64,000 nt of DNA from Mastigamoeba balamuthi (taxonomy: Eukaryota; Evosea; Mastigamoebida; Mastigamoebidae). The DNA lies in NCBI GenBank assembly GCA_902651635.1, contig CACRSC010000069.1, forward strand, positions 15,336 to 79,335, given 5' to 3'. Both the position numbers and the translations under genes were made by a program. The notes beneath the pieces are model-generated. The model saw only the letters and a program-made list of their open reading frames with translations. It was not told the DNA's origin and made no database searches. Positions 33,501-43,645 of the stretch are shown here, piece after piece (the stretch's first letter is position 1; each line of letters starts with the position of its first letter).

Positions 33501-34553
33501 TACGCGCTGGGCTTCGCGCGCTACACGCACTTCACGTCGCCCATCCGCCGCTACGCCGACGTCGTCGTGCACCGGCTGCTCGACGCGGCGCTGCGCGCGT
33601 CCGCCGGCGACGCCGCGGCCGCCGAGGCGGTGCCGCCGATGGAGGAGGTGGCCGCCGTCTGCAGGCACTGCAACGAGCGCAACAGGGCCGCCCAGAAGGC
33701 CGACGAGAGCAGCGCGCGGCTGTACCTCGGGCTGCTCGTCCGCGGCCGCGACGTGCGCTGCGAGGCCGTCGTGCTGGCCGTCCAGGAGCGCTTCCTGAGC
33801 CTCTACGTCCCGCGCTACGCCTTTGAGCACCGCGTCTACCTCGAGGACGCCCCGCTCCGCGGCTGGCGCGTCTCCGCGGCCCCCAAGAGCGGCGCCAAGA
33901 CGGCCGTCCTCCGCTGGCCCGCGGCCCCCGCCAGCGCCAGCGGCCAGCAGCAGCAGCAGCAGCGGGCGCAGGGGCGCGGCAGGAAGAAGGCGCAGGAGGC
34001 GCGCAGGCAGCTCGAGTACTACATGAGCGACCGCAACCTCCGCACGGACGCGTTCCTGCGCGAGGAGATGGCGCGGACCGCAGAGGGCAGCGTGCGCGTG
34101 GCGGTGCTGCTGCGCTGCAACAAGCTGCGGGCGCTGGGCGCCGACGCGGAGCTCGTGGCGCGCGCGGTGGCCTCGTCGCCGGTGCTGGCGATGACGGCCG
34201 ACGGCCAGGGCGTCGTGCGCGCCAAGAAGGCCTCGCTCGAGGTCGAGCTCGAGCAGGACGACGACGAGGACGACGCGCAGGGCGAGGGCGAGGGCGAGGG
34301 CGAGCAGGCCAGGGCGGCGATCGAGCAGACGATCAAGCCGTTTGACGTGGTGCAGGTGGCCGTCGACGTGGCCCCCGACAGGTTCCCCCTGGAGCTCAAG
34401 GTCCGCCTCGTGCACCCGCTGCTCTGGTCCGAGACCGCCGCCCAGCAGCAGCAGCAGCAGCCGGCCGCCCCGCAGGCCCCCGCTGCGCCGCAGCAGCAGG
34501 AGGAGGGCGGCACGGTGGTGGCGGAGGTCAAGGTCGCCGGCACAGAGGACTAA
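30569..34553 (+). CDS. DIS3L2: DIS3L2-like 3'-5' exoribonuclease with zinc knuckle and La motif
   Basis: RNase II/RNB family enzyme, closest by eye to DIS3L2, which degrades 3'-oligouridylated RNA in the cytoplasm. Exons 30569-31141, 31420-32942 and 33002-34553 give 1215 residues. An N-terminal zinc knuckle (C78-x2-C-x4-H-x4-C91) is followed by more Cys pairs, then cold-shock-like segments (RDVFVDGQRARN), the RNB core with its acidic motif (TIDPATARDLDDAL, about 567-580), HYALGFARYTHFTSPIRRYA and an S1-like end. At about 1028-1115 a La-type helix-turn-helix follows (RRQLEYYMSDRNLRTDAFL). I know of no DIS3L2 with that addition. The intron at 32943-33001 is fixed by frame. The La part is in the same exon as the RNB end, so the fusion is not a splicing artefact. 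Confidence 0.88.
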
Positions 34554-34970
34554 GGGCCCGCTGGCGCTGTGTGTTCTCAGTTCAAATTTAAAGGCAATAA
34601 TTTCACTGCTTCTTTTTCGCGGGGCTCGTGAGCAGCCCCTAACCATCTCCGCCGCGCGTCCGGTATCTGCTGGGGGGCCTTGCTGCACTTGTTGCGCCGC
34701 CACTCTGGGCGATTGCCGCCATTCGGCGGCGAGTCCCAATACCCAATTGAATGCGAGACAGGCCAGCAAAAAAGCCCCCAGAGAACGCATTGGAGTTGGT
34801 GTGCGACCACAGCGGCCGCCTCGGGGCCCGTGCCCAATCCACTGGGCCGAGCGGGTGGAGGGGCATCGCGAGGGGGTGGGGGGTGGGGGTGTGTGGTATG
34901 TGGTGTGGGGGCAGGGGAGGGAGAGAGCGAGTGGGAGAGGGGGGAGAGAAAAGTGCTGCTGGGGGTGGGG
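34554..34970. other. Convergent spacer, no gene seen
   Basis: Between the 3' ends of the DIS3L2-like gene and RW copy D. It contains CAATTGAATGCGAGA at 34744, the same 15-mer as at 21621, and a G-rich stretch at 34870-34960. Confidence 0.5.
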
Positions 34971-35960
34971 CTACGACACGTTGCTGATGCGGGCGAGCAG
35001 CACAGCCGAGCCCTCGACGCTGCGGTTGATGGCATTGGGTATGACGTTCCTCGTGTACTGGGCGCAGACCTCGAGGCCCCGCGCCGCGTCCTCGGGCGTG
35101 CGGTAGGCCCGCACGAATATCGCCAAGTCTGCCAGAGAGGTCAGTGCAAAAGACCCCCCACTGGCGCCTCTCGAAGTGGAAAGCGCTGCCCACTAAGCCC
35201 CCCTGAATGGCGAACCCGCTGAGACAGAGCTCTTCTGCAGCACGAAGCCCGGCACCCGAGCGAGCGCCCCGGCGACGCCCGGGACGAGCTGCGCGGCCTC
35301 CGGGGGCAGCCCGTCGATGCGTGTAGGCCGCCAGACCTCCACGACGACCACGAGGCCTGCCCCCCCAGGCCCCCGTTAGCATAACGCCACCCCCCACCAC
35401 CGTCACCGGGAGGGCTTACGTGGGGGCAGCGGCGACGGCGGGACGCTCTCGGGGGCGTCGACCGCGCAGCCGTCGCAGTCGCCGGGCGAGCAGGCGACGA
35501 CGAGGCCGTCGGACTTGCACTTGCGCTGCCGCCCGGGCCTGCGGGCGAAGACGCAGAACTGCTCGCTGCAGACCAGCCTGTCGCGGACCTCCACGGCCAG
35601 CAGCAGCGCGCCGGCGTGCAGGTGGCGCCGCGACGACGTGCAGTTGGAGCGCATCGTGGCGCAGTAGCTCTCGAGGTCGTCGGGGAGGTCGCGCGTGTAG
35701 ACGCGCAGCCGCGAGAGCAGCAGCACGTCGCCGCAGTGCTCGCAGCGCAGAGGGGGCGACGTCCGGGCGGCCTCAGCGCGGACTGTCGCGTGCTGCAGGG
35801 CCGCCAGGACGTCCGCGGTGCCGAGGCTGAGGGCCAGGCGCCAGCGACGGGGGAGCAGCAGCTCCGCAGTGTACGAGCGGAACATGTGCACCACAGACGT
35901 GCCCACGCTGAGCACGGGGCCCTGGAACGCAGCGAATATGCGCTCGGTGCGCGTGGACAT
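34971..35960 (-). CDS. RW family copy D, full-length
   Basis: Complete minus-strand RW member of 279 residues: exon 1 35960-35420, exon 2 35356-35216 (141 nt), exon 3 35128-34971. Introns begin GTAAGC and GTTCGC. It starts MSTRTERIFAAFQGPVLSVG and keeps both Cys pairs (RCEHCGDV and SYCATMRSNC) and CVFARRPGRQRKCK. Exon 3 reads FVRAYRTPEDAARG and ends ARISNVS, lacking the usual final Trp. The tail of exon 1 (ACSPGDCDGCAVDAP) has extra cysteines not seen in other copies. Its upstream region does not resemble that of C, F and H. Function unknown. Confidence 0.75.
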
Positions 35961-37330
35961 CTGGAGGCAGCGCGAGGGTGGGTGGCGGGGCGGGAGGCGG
36001 TGGCGCACGCTTGGGACTTTTGCTTTTCCCCGCAAGAGAGCAGAAAGTGCTTCTTTGCCTTGGTGTGCTCCAAGTACACCACAAAAGCTCCTTTTGTCCT
36101 ACGCACAAGGCAGGCTGCGAGGAAAACGGTCAGGACGAGCGGGGAAAGATCACGGAAACCTCGCTGATGATCGGCACATGCTTGCTCTCTGATTTCCCGC
36201 CCGTTCGGGGCACGGCCGTTGGGCCTCGGTTCTTTGAACGCTTTGGTGCACATTTCACCGATCCAATGCCCGAAAGCGGGGCGTCTTTGGCGGACGCGGC
36301 CCGCCACCGCCAGCAGCTCGGTGGCGCCTCGAGCGGTCAAAAGCGATGGCAACCGGCCGGCGATGGGCCCGAGCCGCCACAGGTTCTTTTGGGCCAATGC
36401 CCTGTTTTTGTCTGAGCTCTGCCCAAAGCCAAATGCCTGGCCTTTGCACGCCCTGTGTCCAAGTTCGATAACAGTTCCGGTGAGCGTGCCGCCGACTGAA
36501 GCGAAGCTAGAGGCGCAACTTTCAATCAATGAATCGCCTTTGAGAAGGGCATGCCAGTGTTTTGTCTCTTCTTTGCGGTGCGAGGCACAGTTCTGCCAAC
36601 ACCTTGCGCAGCGCACAGGTCAGAAAGGGCGAGGAAAGGACAATGCCGCACCTGGCGGCCGCCTTTGTCATCTGGTGTGGACACTTGGGCATCTCTCCTG
36701 TGCCACTGGCACCCTAACACATTCGGCCAGGCAGACAGTCCGCTTACACCGCCAATCGCAGCCACTTGTTGAACACACAACCCCGCACTAAGCGAGGAAG
36801 ACGTACCCAGCACTTCTTGCCAGTGGAGGAGCGGATTGGGCAGCGATGCATGTCGGCGGGCGGCGGGTTGGAGCTCTTTTGCCAACGGCGTGGCGTAGTG
36901 ATGCACGCCTGCTGGGGGTCGGCCCTCTTGCGAACAACAGGCCGCAGATCTCCTTTTTCTGAAAAGGCGCTCAGCTGCGCTTCGGGAGGGATAAAAAGCC
37001 GAGGGCTCCAACACGGCACTGCAGCAGCACACGTGCACACGGTGTCCGACGTGCAAGACACAGTTCGTGTTGTCGGAAGGAGATCCTCTGAAAAAATCTG
37101 CCGACAACAGCTACATTGGTCGGTAACAACATAGGACCTTGGGCCCCATTTCCCGTATCCATGGATGTCGTCATCGCGACAGCGATCTAATAACAGATAA
37201 ATGCCACGTAGAGGATATTCAGCACTGAGGACGCTGGTCATCCAGACGTGCTATGCAGATATACTACTACAGGGCCTCTGCAAGCCTGTATCAGTTCCCA
37301 CCACATCCCTATTGAGCAGCGATCATTATT
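35961..37330. other. No gene seen
   Basis: About 1.4 kb without a convincing gene. Open frames here are short and lack host-like structure. A GATAAAAAG word near 36988 is the only promoter-like element noticed. Confidence 0.4.
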
Positions 37331-37337
37331 CAATTAG

Positions 37338-37497
37338 CGGGGTTGCGTTGCGTTTTCTCTGCGTTTTCTCCGCCTCAATCCCCACATGACGTCAGTTTAT
37401 CCGTGGTTGTGGAGATTTCCACAGGACTCCTAGGCGTACAAATGCGGAGGGGAGAAAACGACTACTTCAACTCGATTAAAATGCAACGCAACCCCGA
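37338..37497. mobile_element. Small inverted-repeat element (MITE-like)
   Basis: CGGGGTTGCGTTGCGTTTTC at the left end is matched in reverse complement at the right end (GCAACGCAACCCCG ending at 37497), and TTTTCTCCGCC pairs with GGAGGGGAGAAAA further in. The arms are about 35-50 bp with mismatches, around a 60-bp centre holding TGACGTCA. This looks like a short non-autonomous DNA transposon or a large hairpin. No clear target duplication. Confidence 0.5.
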
Positions 37498-37737
37498 TAT
37501 TTGAACTTGTAATCGATGGACTGATTACTCTGAGAATATGTACGTGGCTGGTGGATTCGACTCAACAAAGATGAATATAAGTGTCGATGGAGGCACGAAC
37601 TGGTATGCAATAGTTCAAAAGAATGAGGGCCATGAGGTCTCAAGGTGCCGAGCTTGGACCTCAGGGGGCTGGCACGCGTGCTGTGGCTCACAGGCCAGGT
37701 CCGCGGGTCAGCCACACAGCACAGCAAGGTGGTTGTG

Positions 37738-37850
37738 CGCAAGGGCCCACGAGGCGGGCAAGTGGGACTATGAGGGCATCTGTGACTGGTGGGAATGCTG
37801 GTGAGACGGAGCAAACAAGAGCTACGTGATGCGCGGGTACGACATGGGGC
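37738..37850 (+). pseudogene. Relic of trypsin-like gene, C-terminal exon
   Basis: The sequence reads HEAGKWDYEGICDWWECW, matching ARKVLSEWDDEGVCDWWARS of the trypsin-like gene at 62152-63745. It continues through NKSYVMRGYD where that gene has NEGYVLRRRG. Nothing else of the gene is present nearby. Confidence 0.6.
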
Positions 37851-38048
37851 AGCAGAGAGTGCGAGGGTGCCTGGAAAGGACCACAGCCTCAATGAGGGCC
37901 AGCACAGCATTTGTACTATGCCTTAAGTGAGGGCAGTGGCCGTGTTGCTGTTGGGAAGGGTGATGCTTATGACAGCTACTTCCTTAGGAAAGAGAAAAAT
38001 CATCCAAGGCATGCGCAACAATGATATCTCCCGGTGCTCGGGGACGGA

Positions 38049-38349
38049 GCTCACAACGCAACACTGACGGCGGTGCGCTGCAGAGTTTGAACAGTCGCTC
38101 TTGAGGTCGTCAGGCATCGAGACGTCGAAAACCCCAGTCGGAAATGGCAACCACTTCTGGGGAGAAGTGCTGCGTGCACAGACACGTGCTGCAGGGCCGC
38201 CAGGAGGTCGCCGGTGTCGAGCCCGAGGCATCGGCGGCGGGGCAGCAGCAGCTCTGCCGTGAACGAGCGGGGCATGTGCAACACGCCGGAGCCCACTCTC
38301 ACCGCCGCTCGTGGGACGACGCGATTATGCGCTCGGTGTGCGTGGACAT
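38049..38349 (-). pseudogene. RW family copy E, 5' fragment
   Basis: Begins like exon 1 of other copies (ATGTCCACGCACACCGAGCG) and continues in a shifted frame with GVLHMPRSFTAELLLPRR, GDLLAALQHVSV. An early stop lies in the first frame, and the segment ends before the second Cys pair. It sits at the outer end of the left inverted-repeat arm, so the duplicated unit included the upstream part of a neighbouring copy. Confidence 0.75.
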
Positions 38350-38705
38350 GCACAGGTGCAGGCAGCCACGGGCTCAGGTCGCCGGCTGGGAATTTCGGCT
38401 CATATCTCGCTGCTTGAATGGGCAACGTATTCGATTGTGCTGCGGTCCGCAGGAGACCCTGTAGCAAGTCTCTCACAACTGCTGTGACGGGCTTCGTCTT
38501 TGTGAGTCATCCTCAACAGGTTTGGTTTCACGGAGTCTGAAATACCGGTGGTATCTGAGGGCTCCTTCGTTGATAAACACCAAAAAACCAAATTCTAACT
38601 CGGCTGAGAGCGTGTACAAGAGGCAGACAATCCACTTGTTCTTTGCGCATCACCTTATGTGCGCGAGACCCGTTTCTGCTGAGTGGTGGCAAAAACCCGG
38701 AGTGA

Positions 38706-39700
38706 CTACCAGTTGCGAATTCGGGCGATGAGCTGCCAGAGGCCCTCAATGTCGCGGTTGAACGCGTTGGGGATGGCATTCCTCCTGTACTTGGAGCACA
38801 CGTCCGCGCCGCACTGCGCGCCCTCTGCCGTGCGGTACACCCTCACGATGATCGCCCGGTCTGAGAAACCGCCGACTCACTCGTGTGAGTAAGTGATTCG
38901 CCCCGACCGGAAAAACGGGATAACACCTGCAGAGAGCGAGCTTTTCTGTATCACGAAGCCCGGCACCTGAACCAGCGCCTCGACGAACCCGGGTATCAGC
39001 AATGCAGCAGCCGGGAGAAGATCGGGGGTGAGCAGGGGCCGCCACACTTCGACCTCGACGAACAGACCTAAGAGAGTGGAGGGGGGTTCACTGCTGAGAG
39101 TGTGCAGACCATCTCGCGGGGGCACACACGAGAAGGGAGACCCGCCGGGGCCGCACGGCAATCGACCACGTCGGGCAGGGGCGTGCCGAGATCGCTCGTT
39201 TGCGAGCACTCTGAGTTCGGGGTCGAGAGGTTTTTTGAAGTCGTTGTGACTGATTTCCTCGTTTGCTGCCTGCCGGGCTTGCGGGCGTAGACGGAGAATC
39301 GCTCGCTGCAGACCAGCATGCCCCTGATCTCCACGGCAAGAACAATGGCACTCGTGTGCAGGTGGCGCCTGGACGAGGAGCAATTTGACCGCATGGTGGC
39401 GCAGTAGCTCTCGAGGTCGTCAGGCAGCCCGTCCGGGTACATCCGCGCCATCGACAACACCACGACGTCGCCACAGGAAGCGCAGCGCAGCGGGGGCGAC
39501 GACAGCGAGGCGTCGACACGCACGGTAGCGCGCTGCAGGGCAGCCACGATGTCTGCAGCGCAGAAACCGAGGGCGAGGCGCCAGCGACGGGGGAGCAGCA
39601 ACTCCGCCGTGTAGGAGCGGAACATGTGCACCACAGTCGTGCCAACGCTCAGCACGGGGCCCTGGAACGCCGCGAAGATGAGCTCAGTACGCGAGGACAT
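38706..39700 (-). CDS. RW family copy F, full-length
   Basis: Complete 288-residue RW member: exon 1 39700-39130 (571 nt), exon 2 39067-38927 (141 nt), exon 3 38860-38706 (155 nt), introns of 62 and 66 nt. It starts MSSRTELIFAAFQGPVLSVG and ends ARIRNW. The exon sizes equal those of copy H exactly. Compared with H, the first 45 residues, the last 55 residues of exon 1, both introns and exons 2-3 appear identical, while the centre of exon 1 differs at about 17 residues. Upstream sequence also matches H and C. Confidence 0.8.
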
Positions 39701-40150
39701 CAGCGGAGGATGAAGGAGGGGACTCTTGGCGACTATTTGCGCAGGGAGGGCAAGTATTGCCGCGCCCGCACAGGAAATATCAAAGAAACCCCGGCTATGT
39801 GCACCCCTTGTGATTTCCGCCCCGTACCGGGCATTACAGTTGTGACGGCTCTCGCGAGATTTATACGCAACTGACTGTGGTGCACGCCATGTCCCGGCTC
39901 TTGGGCCGGCGCCACGGCTCAAGATTGCCGCGCTGCATCCCATTTTCCCGACTTGGTAACCTCGCCTCTTGAGCATTGTTGAAGATGCAGACCTATTGCA
40001 CATCTGCACATCAGCCAAGCACTGCTCCGACAGAAGCGTGATAAGCACCTGTCTCAAGAAAGACAAGTGTGAAGAGAGTGCGAAAGCGTGCCCTGTCGGG
40101 TAAATAACGAAACCACTCCGTTCGAACTTGTCATGAATTCTGCACTCAGT
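39701..40150 (-). promoter_or_regulatory. Conserved upstream block of RW copy F
   Basis: Matches the upstream block of copies H and C, including the reverse complements of CGGAAATCACAAGGGGTGCA and TTTCCTCGTTATTTCCTG. Shared leader or promoter, or the trace of duplication. Confidence 0.6.
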
Positions 40151-40289
40151 CCGAACTTACACGAAGAAATCACGGAGTGCACAGTGCAGCGCACCGGGAA
40201 CGCCACACAAGGAGAAGTCAGATCATTGGTGTGGCGCCATCAGCCTCGAGGTGCTGTGGTAGCACTGGACGTTGTGTGACTGCCGAGAA

Positions 40290-40395
40290 ATTGCATTTTC
40301 CTGCCTGTCTCTGCCTGCGGGTGAACACAGTGAACTGCTCGCTGCAGACCAGCGTGTTGGCCTTGAAGCGAGCACGGCAAAGACAGACTATATAA
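40290..40395 (-). pseudogene. RW family scrap (exon 1)
   Basis: Minus-strand text reads LVCSEQFTVFTRR, matching LVCSEQFSVFARR of the family. Only about 70 nt are recognisable. Confidence 0.6.
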
Positions 40396-41394
40396 CGGGT
40401 CGATGCGCACTGCCCAAGAGGATTTTCTCTGCTGTGCGTGCGTGAGTGGCGGAGGTCTGTGGAAACTTGATAATGTGGTTGAAGTTCTCTGGTAGTCTGT
40501 TAAAATCCACGTTGAAATTGCCTACGTGGCAGCCGTGTGAAGCCATACCCCTTTTGGTACAGGTGCACACGGGCGTCGCGTTGGAGGAATGTCAGTTTTT
40601 CACTTTAAGCCTGTTCGCCAGTTCCCTGCGTGGCTCTTCGTCAAAACGTGCACAACACACTTCGTTATCCCCACCTGTTGACGTCTCAATACACAGAATT
40701 CGATTCGTAAGTCTCGAACTATCTATCTCCTACGAAAAGCACACAAAAGAAGGGCTTTATGAGTCGATATTTACCAGGTAGGAAGAAAGGTCCACCCTGT
40801 TGGGGGTTTTTCACTAGTGTGCGGGCATGTGAGAGCGATCTGATTGTCACTGAGGGGATGCATCACCTTATTTCACTGGTGAGATGAGCCGATGCAGCTC
40901 TGCTCGCGAGGCAGAACAACAGGAATGAGTGACCCTCGCAGAGGGGCAATGGGAAGGAGGAGGAGGGCAGCAGCCGTGCGGGGGGCCGCGAGCAGCGTGA
41001 TGTCCTTTACTACGAGCTGGCGGACGCTCACCATAATCACGCAGCTGCTCGGCCAGCACGGCGACGCTCCACTCCCTACCCCCGTCCTCCACCGCCAGCT
41101 GACGTGTGCTCTGGGCTGCACAGGCTCTGTGCTCGTCCATGGCGTCACAGCATCACTTATCGGCGACTGTGCGGAGCTGCTCGCTCTCTGCCTCAATGTC
41201 GGGCCCAGCGCGGACACTGAGAGCGTCTCCCTCACAGACGAGGCGAAGGCGGTGCATCGTCGGGCCCCTGGGGCTGCTGCTCCATCACTGGTGCCGCCGC
41301 TGCAGCCCCGCCCTCTGCCGCCTTTTTTCCTGCTTCTGCTTCTCATCGCCAGTCGACGACCGCGAGCTCGAGCGGGCTTCAGTGCAGGTGCGTC
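40396..41394. other. No gene supported
   Basis: This lies between RW scraps. A 207-residue plus-strand frame (40892-41515) and a minus-strand frame (40873-41346) exist but neither resembles a known protein, and the region is littered with RW relics, so neither is called. Confidence 0.35.
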
Positions 41395-41462
41395 CTTGAC
41401 GACGTGCAGTGGGTCCCCATGGCCTCGCAGTAGTCTGACGTACGTCTTGGGGGACCGGCGTT
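41395..41462 (-). pseudogene. RW family scrap (second Cys pair)
   Basis: Minus strand reads DYCEAMGTHCTSSRTHLH and then a stop, matching SYCATMRSNCTSSRRHLH of intact copies. Confidence 0.6.
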
Positions 41463-41947
41463 CGACCTCCCTTAGAGGGAGCTTCTCTGTTGCACATAGC
41501 CAGGGGAAAGTGTGAGCACAGCCTCGGCCCGGGATCAGCGTGGAGGCAACCTCTGGGAGACCGGAGTTGCAGTGTGATCACAACTCCACCTCGCCGTACA
41601 GACCTGCTTGGGGTGGGGGATGTGGATTTCTCCGATAATGAGATTGTGAGTCTGAGAACGCCCTGGAACGCCATCTTAAGCTCTCTGTTATCTACTGATA
41701 TTTGCAATTACAAACATCGCCTGGATCTTCCACGGCGTCCAAACGTGGACTATTTTGATTGGTTGTGCACGGGATCTGGTGGTGGTGGTCTTGAGAACTG
41801 ATTGGCAGAGTGTTTGAGATGTTTCATTGAGTAAGAGAGAGAGGTCTTCCTCAGATTGTTGACTGAGCCAACCACAGGAACAGAGCGACAATAAGCAACA
41901 ACAGACAACAGCTCTCGAATACTATTTATTCTCCACATAAAAGGTCG

Positions 41948-42710
41948 ACTACTACTACCAGTTGCTTATTCTGGCCAGCATTTGCGCGAACCCCCACTGT
42001 GTCGCAGTTCATGGAGTTTGTTATCTCGTTTTTCTTGTACTTCTCAACCACTTCACCGCCCAGTGTTGCATCCTCCACCGTTCTGTATGCTCTCACGCAG
42101 ATCACGAGCTCTGTTGGGGCCTTAAGACGGGGTAGAGGTCTTCTGCAGAACAAACCCCAGGAACTCTCGCAGAGACTGCAGCAGCAATATCAGGGATGAT
42201 CTGGGGGAGGTTCACACTGAGCTCTGTCTTGTGCACCTCAACGACGACGATCAGGCCTGAAAAGTAGTCAGAAATGCGCATAAATGACAATTGGTACACA
42301 CACGTGGTGGGATCATCGACACCGGAATGAAGTTGTTGACACTCACATTGCACTGTGGCGCAATGGCCTGCTGCTCTGCTATGCAGATGCTAGCAGTGCA
42401 GCGGTCAGGCCGGACGGTCCTTTCGTGCCTCAGCTGCCTCCTGGGCTTCTGTGTGAATAGAAAACCACTTGCTGCAGACTAGCACGCCCTTGACCTCCAC
42501 GGTGAGAACAGGCGCACATACCTGGAGGTGGCGCCTGGACGACATGCATCAGGACCGCATGGTGGGACAGTAGCTCTCGAGGTTGTCAGGCAGCTCGTTC
42601 GAGTACATGGTCACATTCGTGAGGTCCACAATTCCTCTGCAGACGTCGCAGCGCAGTGGGGATGATGACAGCATGGGGTGCGTATGGACGGTTGCGAGGC
42701 GCAGGGCTCT
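41948..42710 (-). pseudogene. RW family copy G, decayed
   Basis: All three exons can be recognised but frames are broken. Exon 1 remains include SPLRCDVCRG and NLESYCPTMRS followed by a stop, then RRHLQV and VLVCSKWFSI in other frames. Exon 2 reads GLIVVVEVHK and DIAAAVSARVPG. Exon 3 reads VICVRAYRTVEDATLG and KKNEITNSMN, then shifts frame before the usual end (ARISNW is visible in another frame, 41957-41977). At least three lesions. It lies in the spacer of the large inverted repeat. Confidence 0.8.
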
Positions 42711-43084
42711 GCACTGAAGAAATAGTGGTGATTGACAGACTAGATGAAATGGAGAATGGGAAGGGAAGTATCTCTGCAGTGCCCCACCACCATCCATTGG
42801 CCAGGCCCCGGAGTACAGCGGGCACCCCCAGGCATTGTGGGTGATGGCACATTGAGGTCCAAGAGCTCTGGCTGTGGTGATGCCTGCCTTCATTTCGGGA
42901 CCTGCACGATCCGGGGAAATGGGCACGGGACTGCAGGTGGTGTGGGGACCGGCACTCCATCGGTCTTTACACTGTACCCAGCTCCCTACTGCGCCTTTCG
43001 AACAGCACTGCAGTCACTTGATCAGAAGGGATGCAGCACTCGGAAAACCTGTGGGTGCTGTTCATGCTTTCTTCGTAACAGTGC

Positions 43085-43645
43085 CGAATGAGTGCAGAAT
43101 TCAAGACAAATTCGAACGCAGTGGTTTCGTGTTTTTTTTCCGAGGGTGCATTTTCGCACTCTCACTCGTCACACCTGTCCTCCTTTAGAAAGGTGCTTAT
43201 CAGGCTTCTGTCCGGTGAAGTGTTTGGCCGCTCAGTATATTTCAGTGTTTACCGGACTGCTATTCTCTGCATATCCAGGCCGATGGATCGAAGCACAGCC
43301 GAGCGACTTGCGTAGGAAGGTGCAGCTGATGTGCACTGGGGTTTGTATCTTCAGAAATGCCCAAGACGCGAGGTGATGACCAAGTCCGGAAAAATGGGGG
43401 ATGCAGTGCGGCAAACTTGAGCCGTGGCGCCGGCCCAAGAGCCGGGACATGGCGTGCACCACAGTCAGTTGCGAATAAATCTCGCGAGAGCCGTCACAAC
43501 TGTAATGCCCGGTACGGGGCGGAAATCACAAGGGGTGCACATAGCCGGGGTTTCCTCGTTATTTCCTGTGTGGGCGCGGCAATACTTGCCCTCCCTGCGC
43601 AAATAGTCGCCAAGAACCCAAGTCCCCTTCTCCCATCCTCCACTG
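43085..43645 (+). promoter_or_regulatory. Conserved upstream block of RW copy H
   Basis: Same block as before copies C and F (TTCGAACGCAGTGGTTTCGT, CGGAAATCACAAGGGGTGCA, TTTCCTCGTTATTTCCTG). With copy C it also shares GGCTTGCGTAGGAAG-like text some 350 bp before the start. Confidence 0.6.

Larger units (their letters stand above)
38360..40150 (-). repeat. Inverted repeat, left arm (with RW copy F)
   Basis: Reverse complement of about 43070-44960. Homology extends from upstream of the RW gene, through its exons and introns, to well beyond its stop (GTCTGCCTCTTG, ACACGCTCTCAGCCGA, GAGCCGAAATTCCCAG). Divergence is higher at both outer ends than in the exon 2-3 region. Confidence 0.8.

Noticed and set aside
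32889-34790. 633-codon minus-strand open frame
   Set aside because: Antisense to the RNB and La region of the DIS3L2-like gene, which has strong homology.
40892-41515. Possible 207-residue plus-strand gene
   Set aside because: It overlaps an RW relic on the other strand, has no family resemblance, and lies among decayed sequence.
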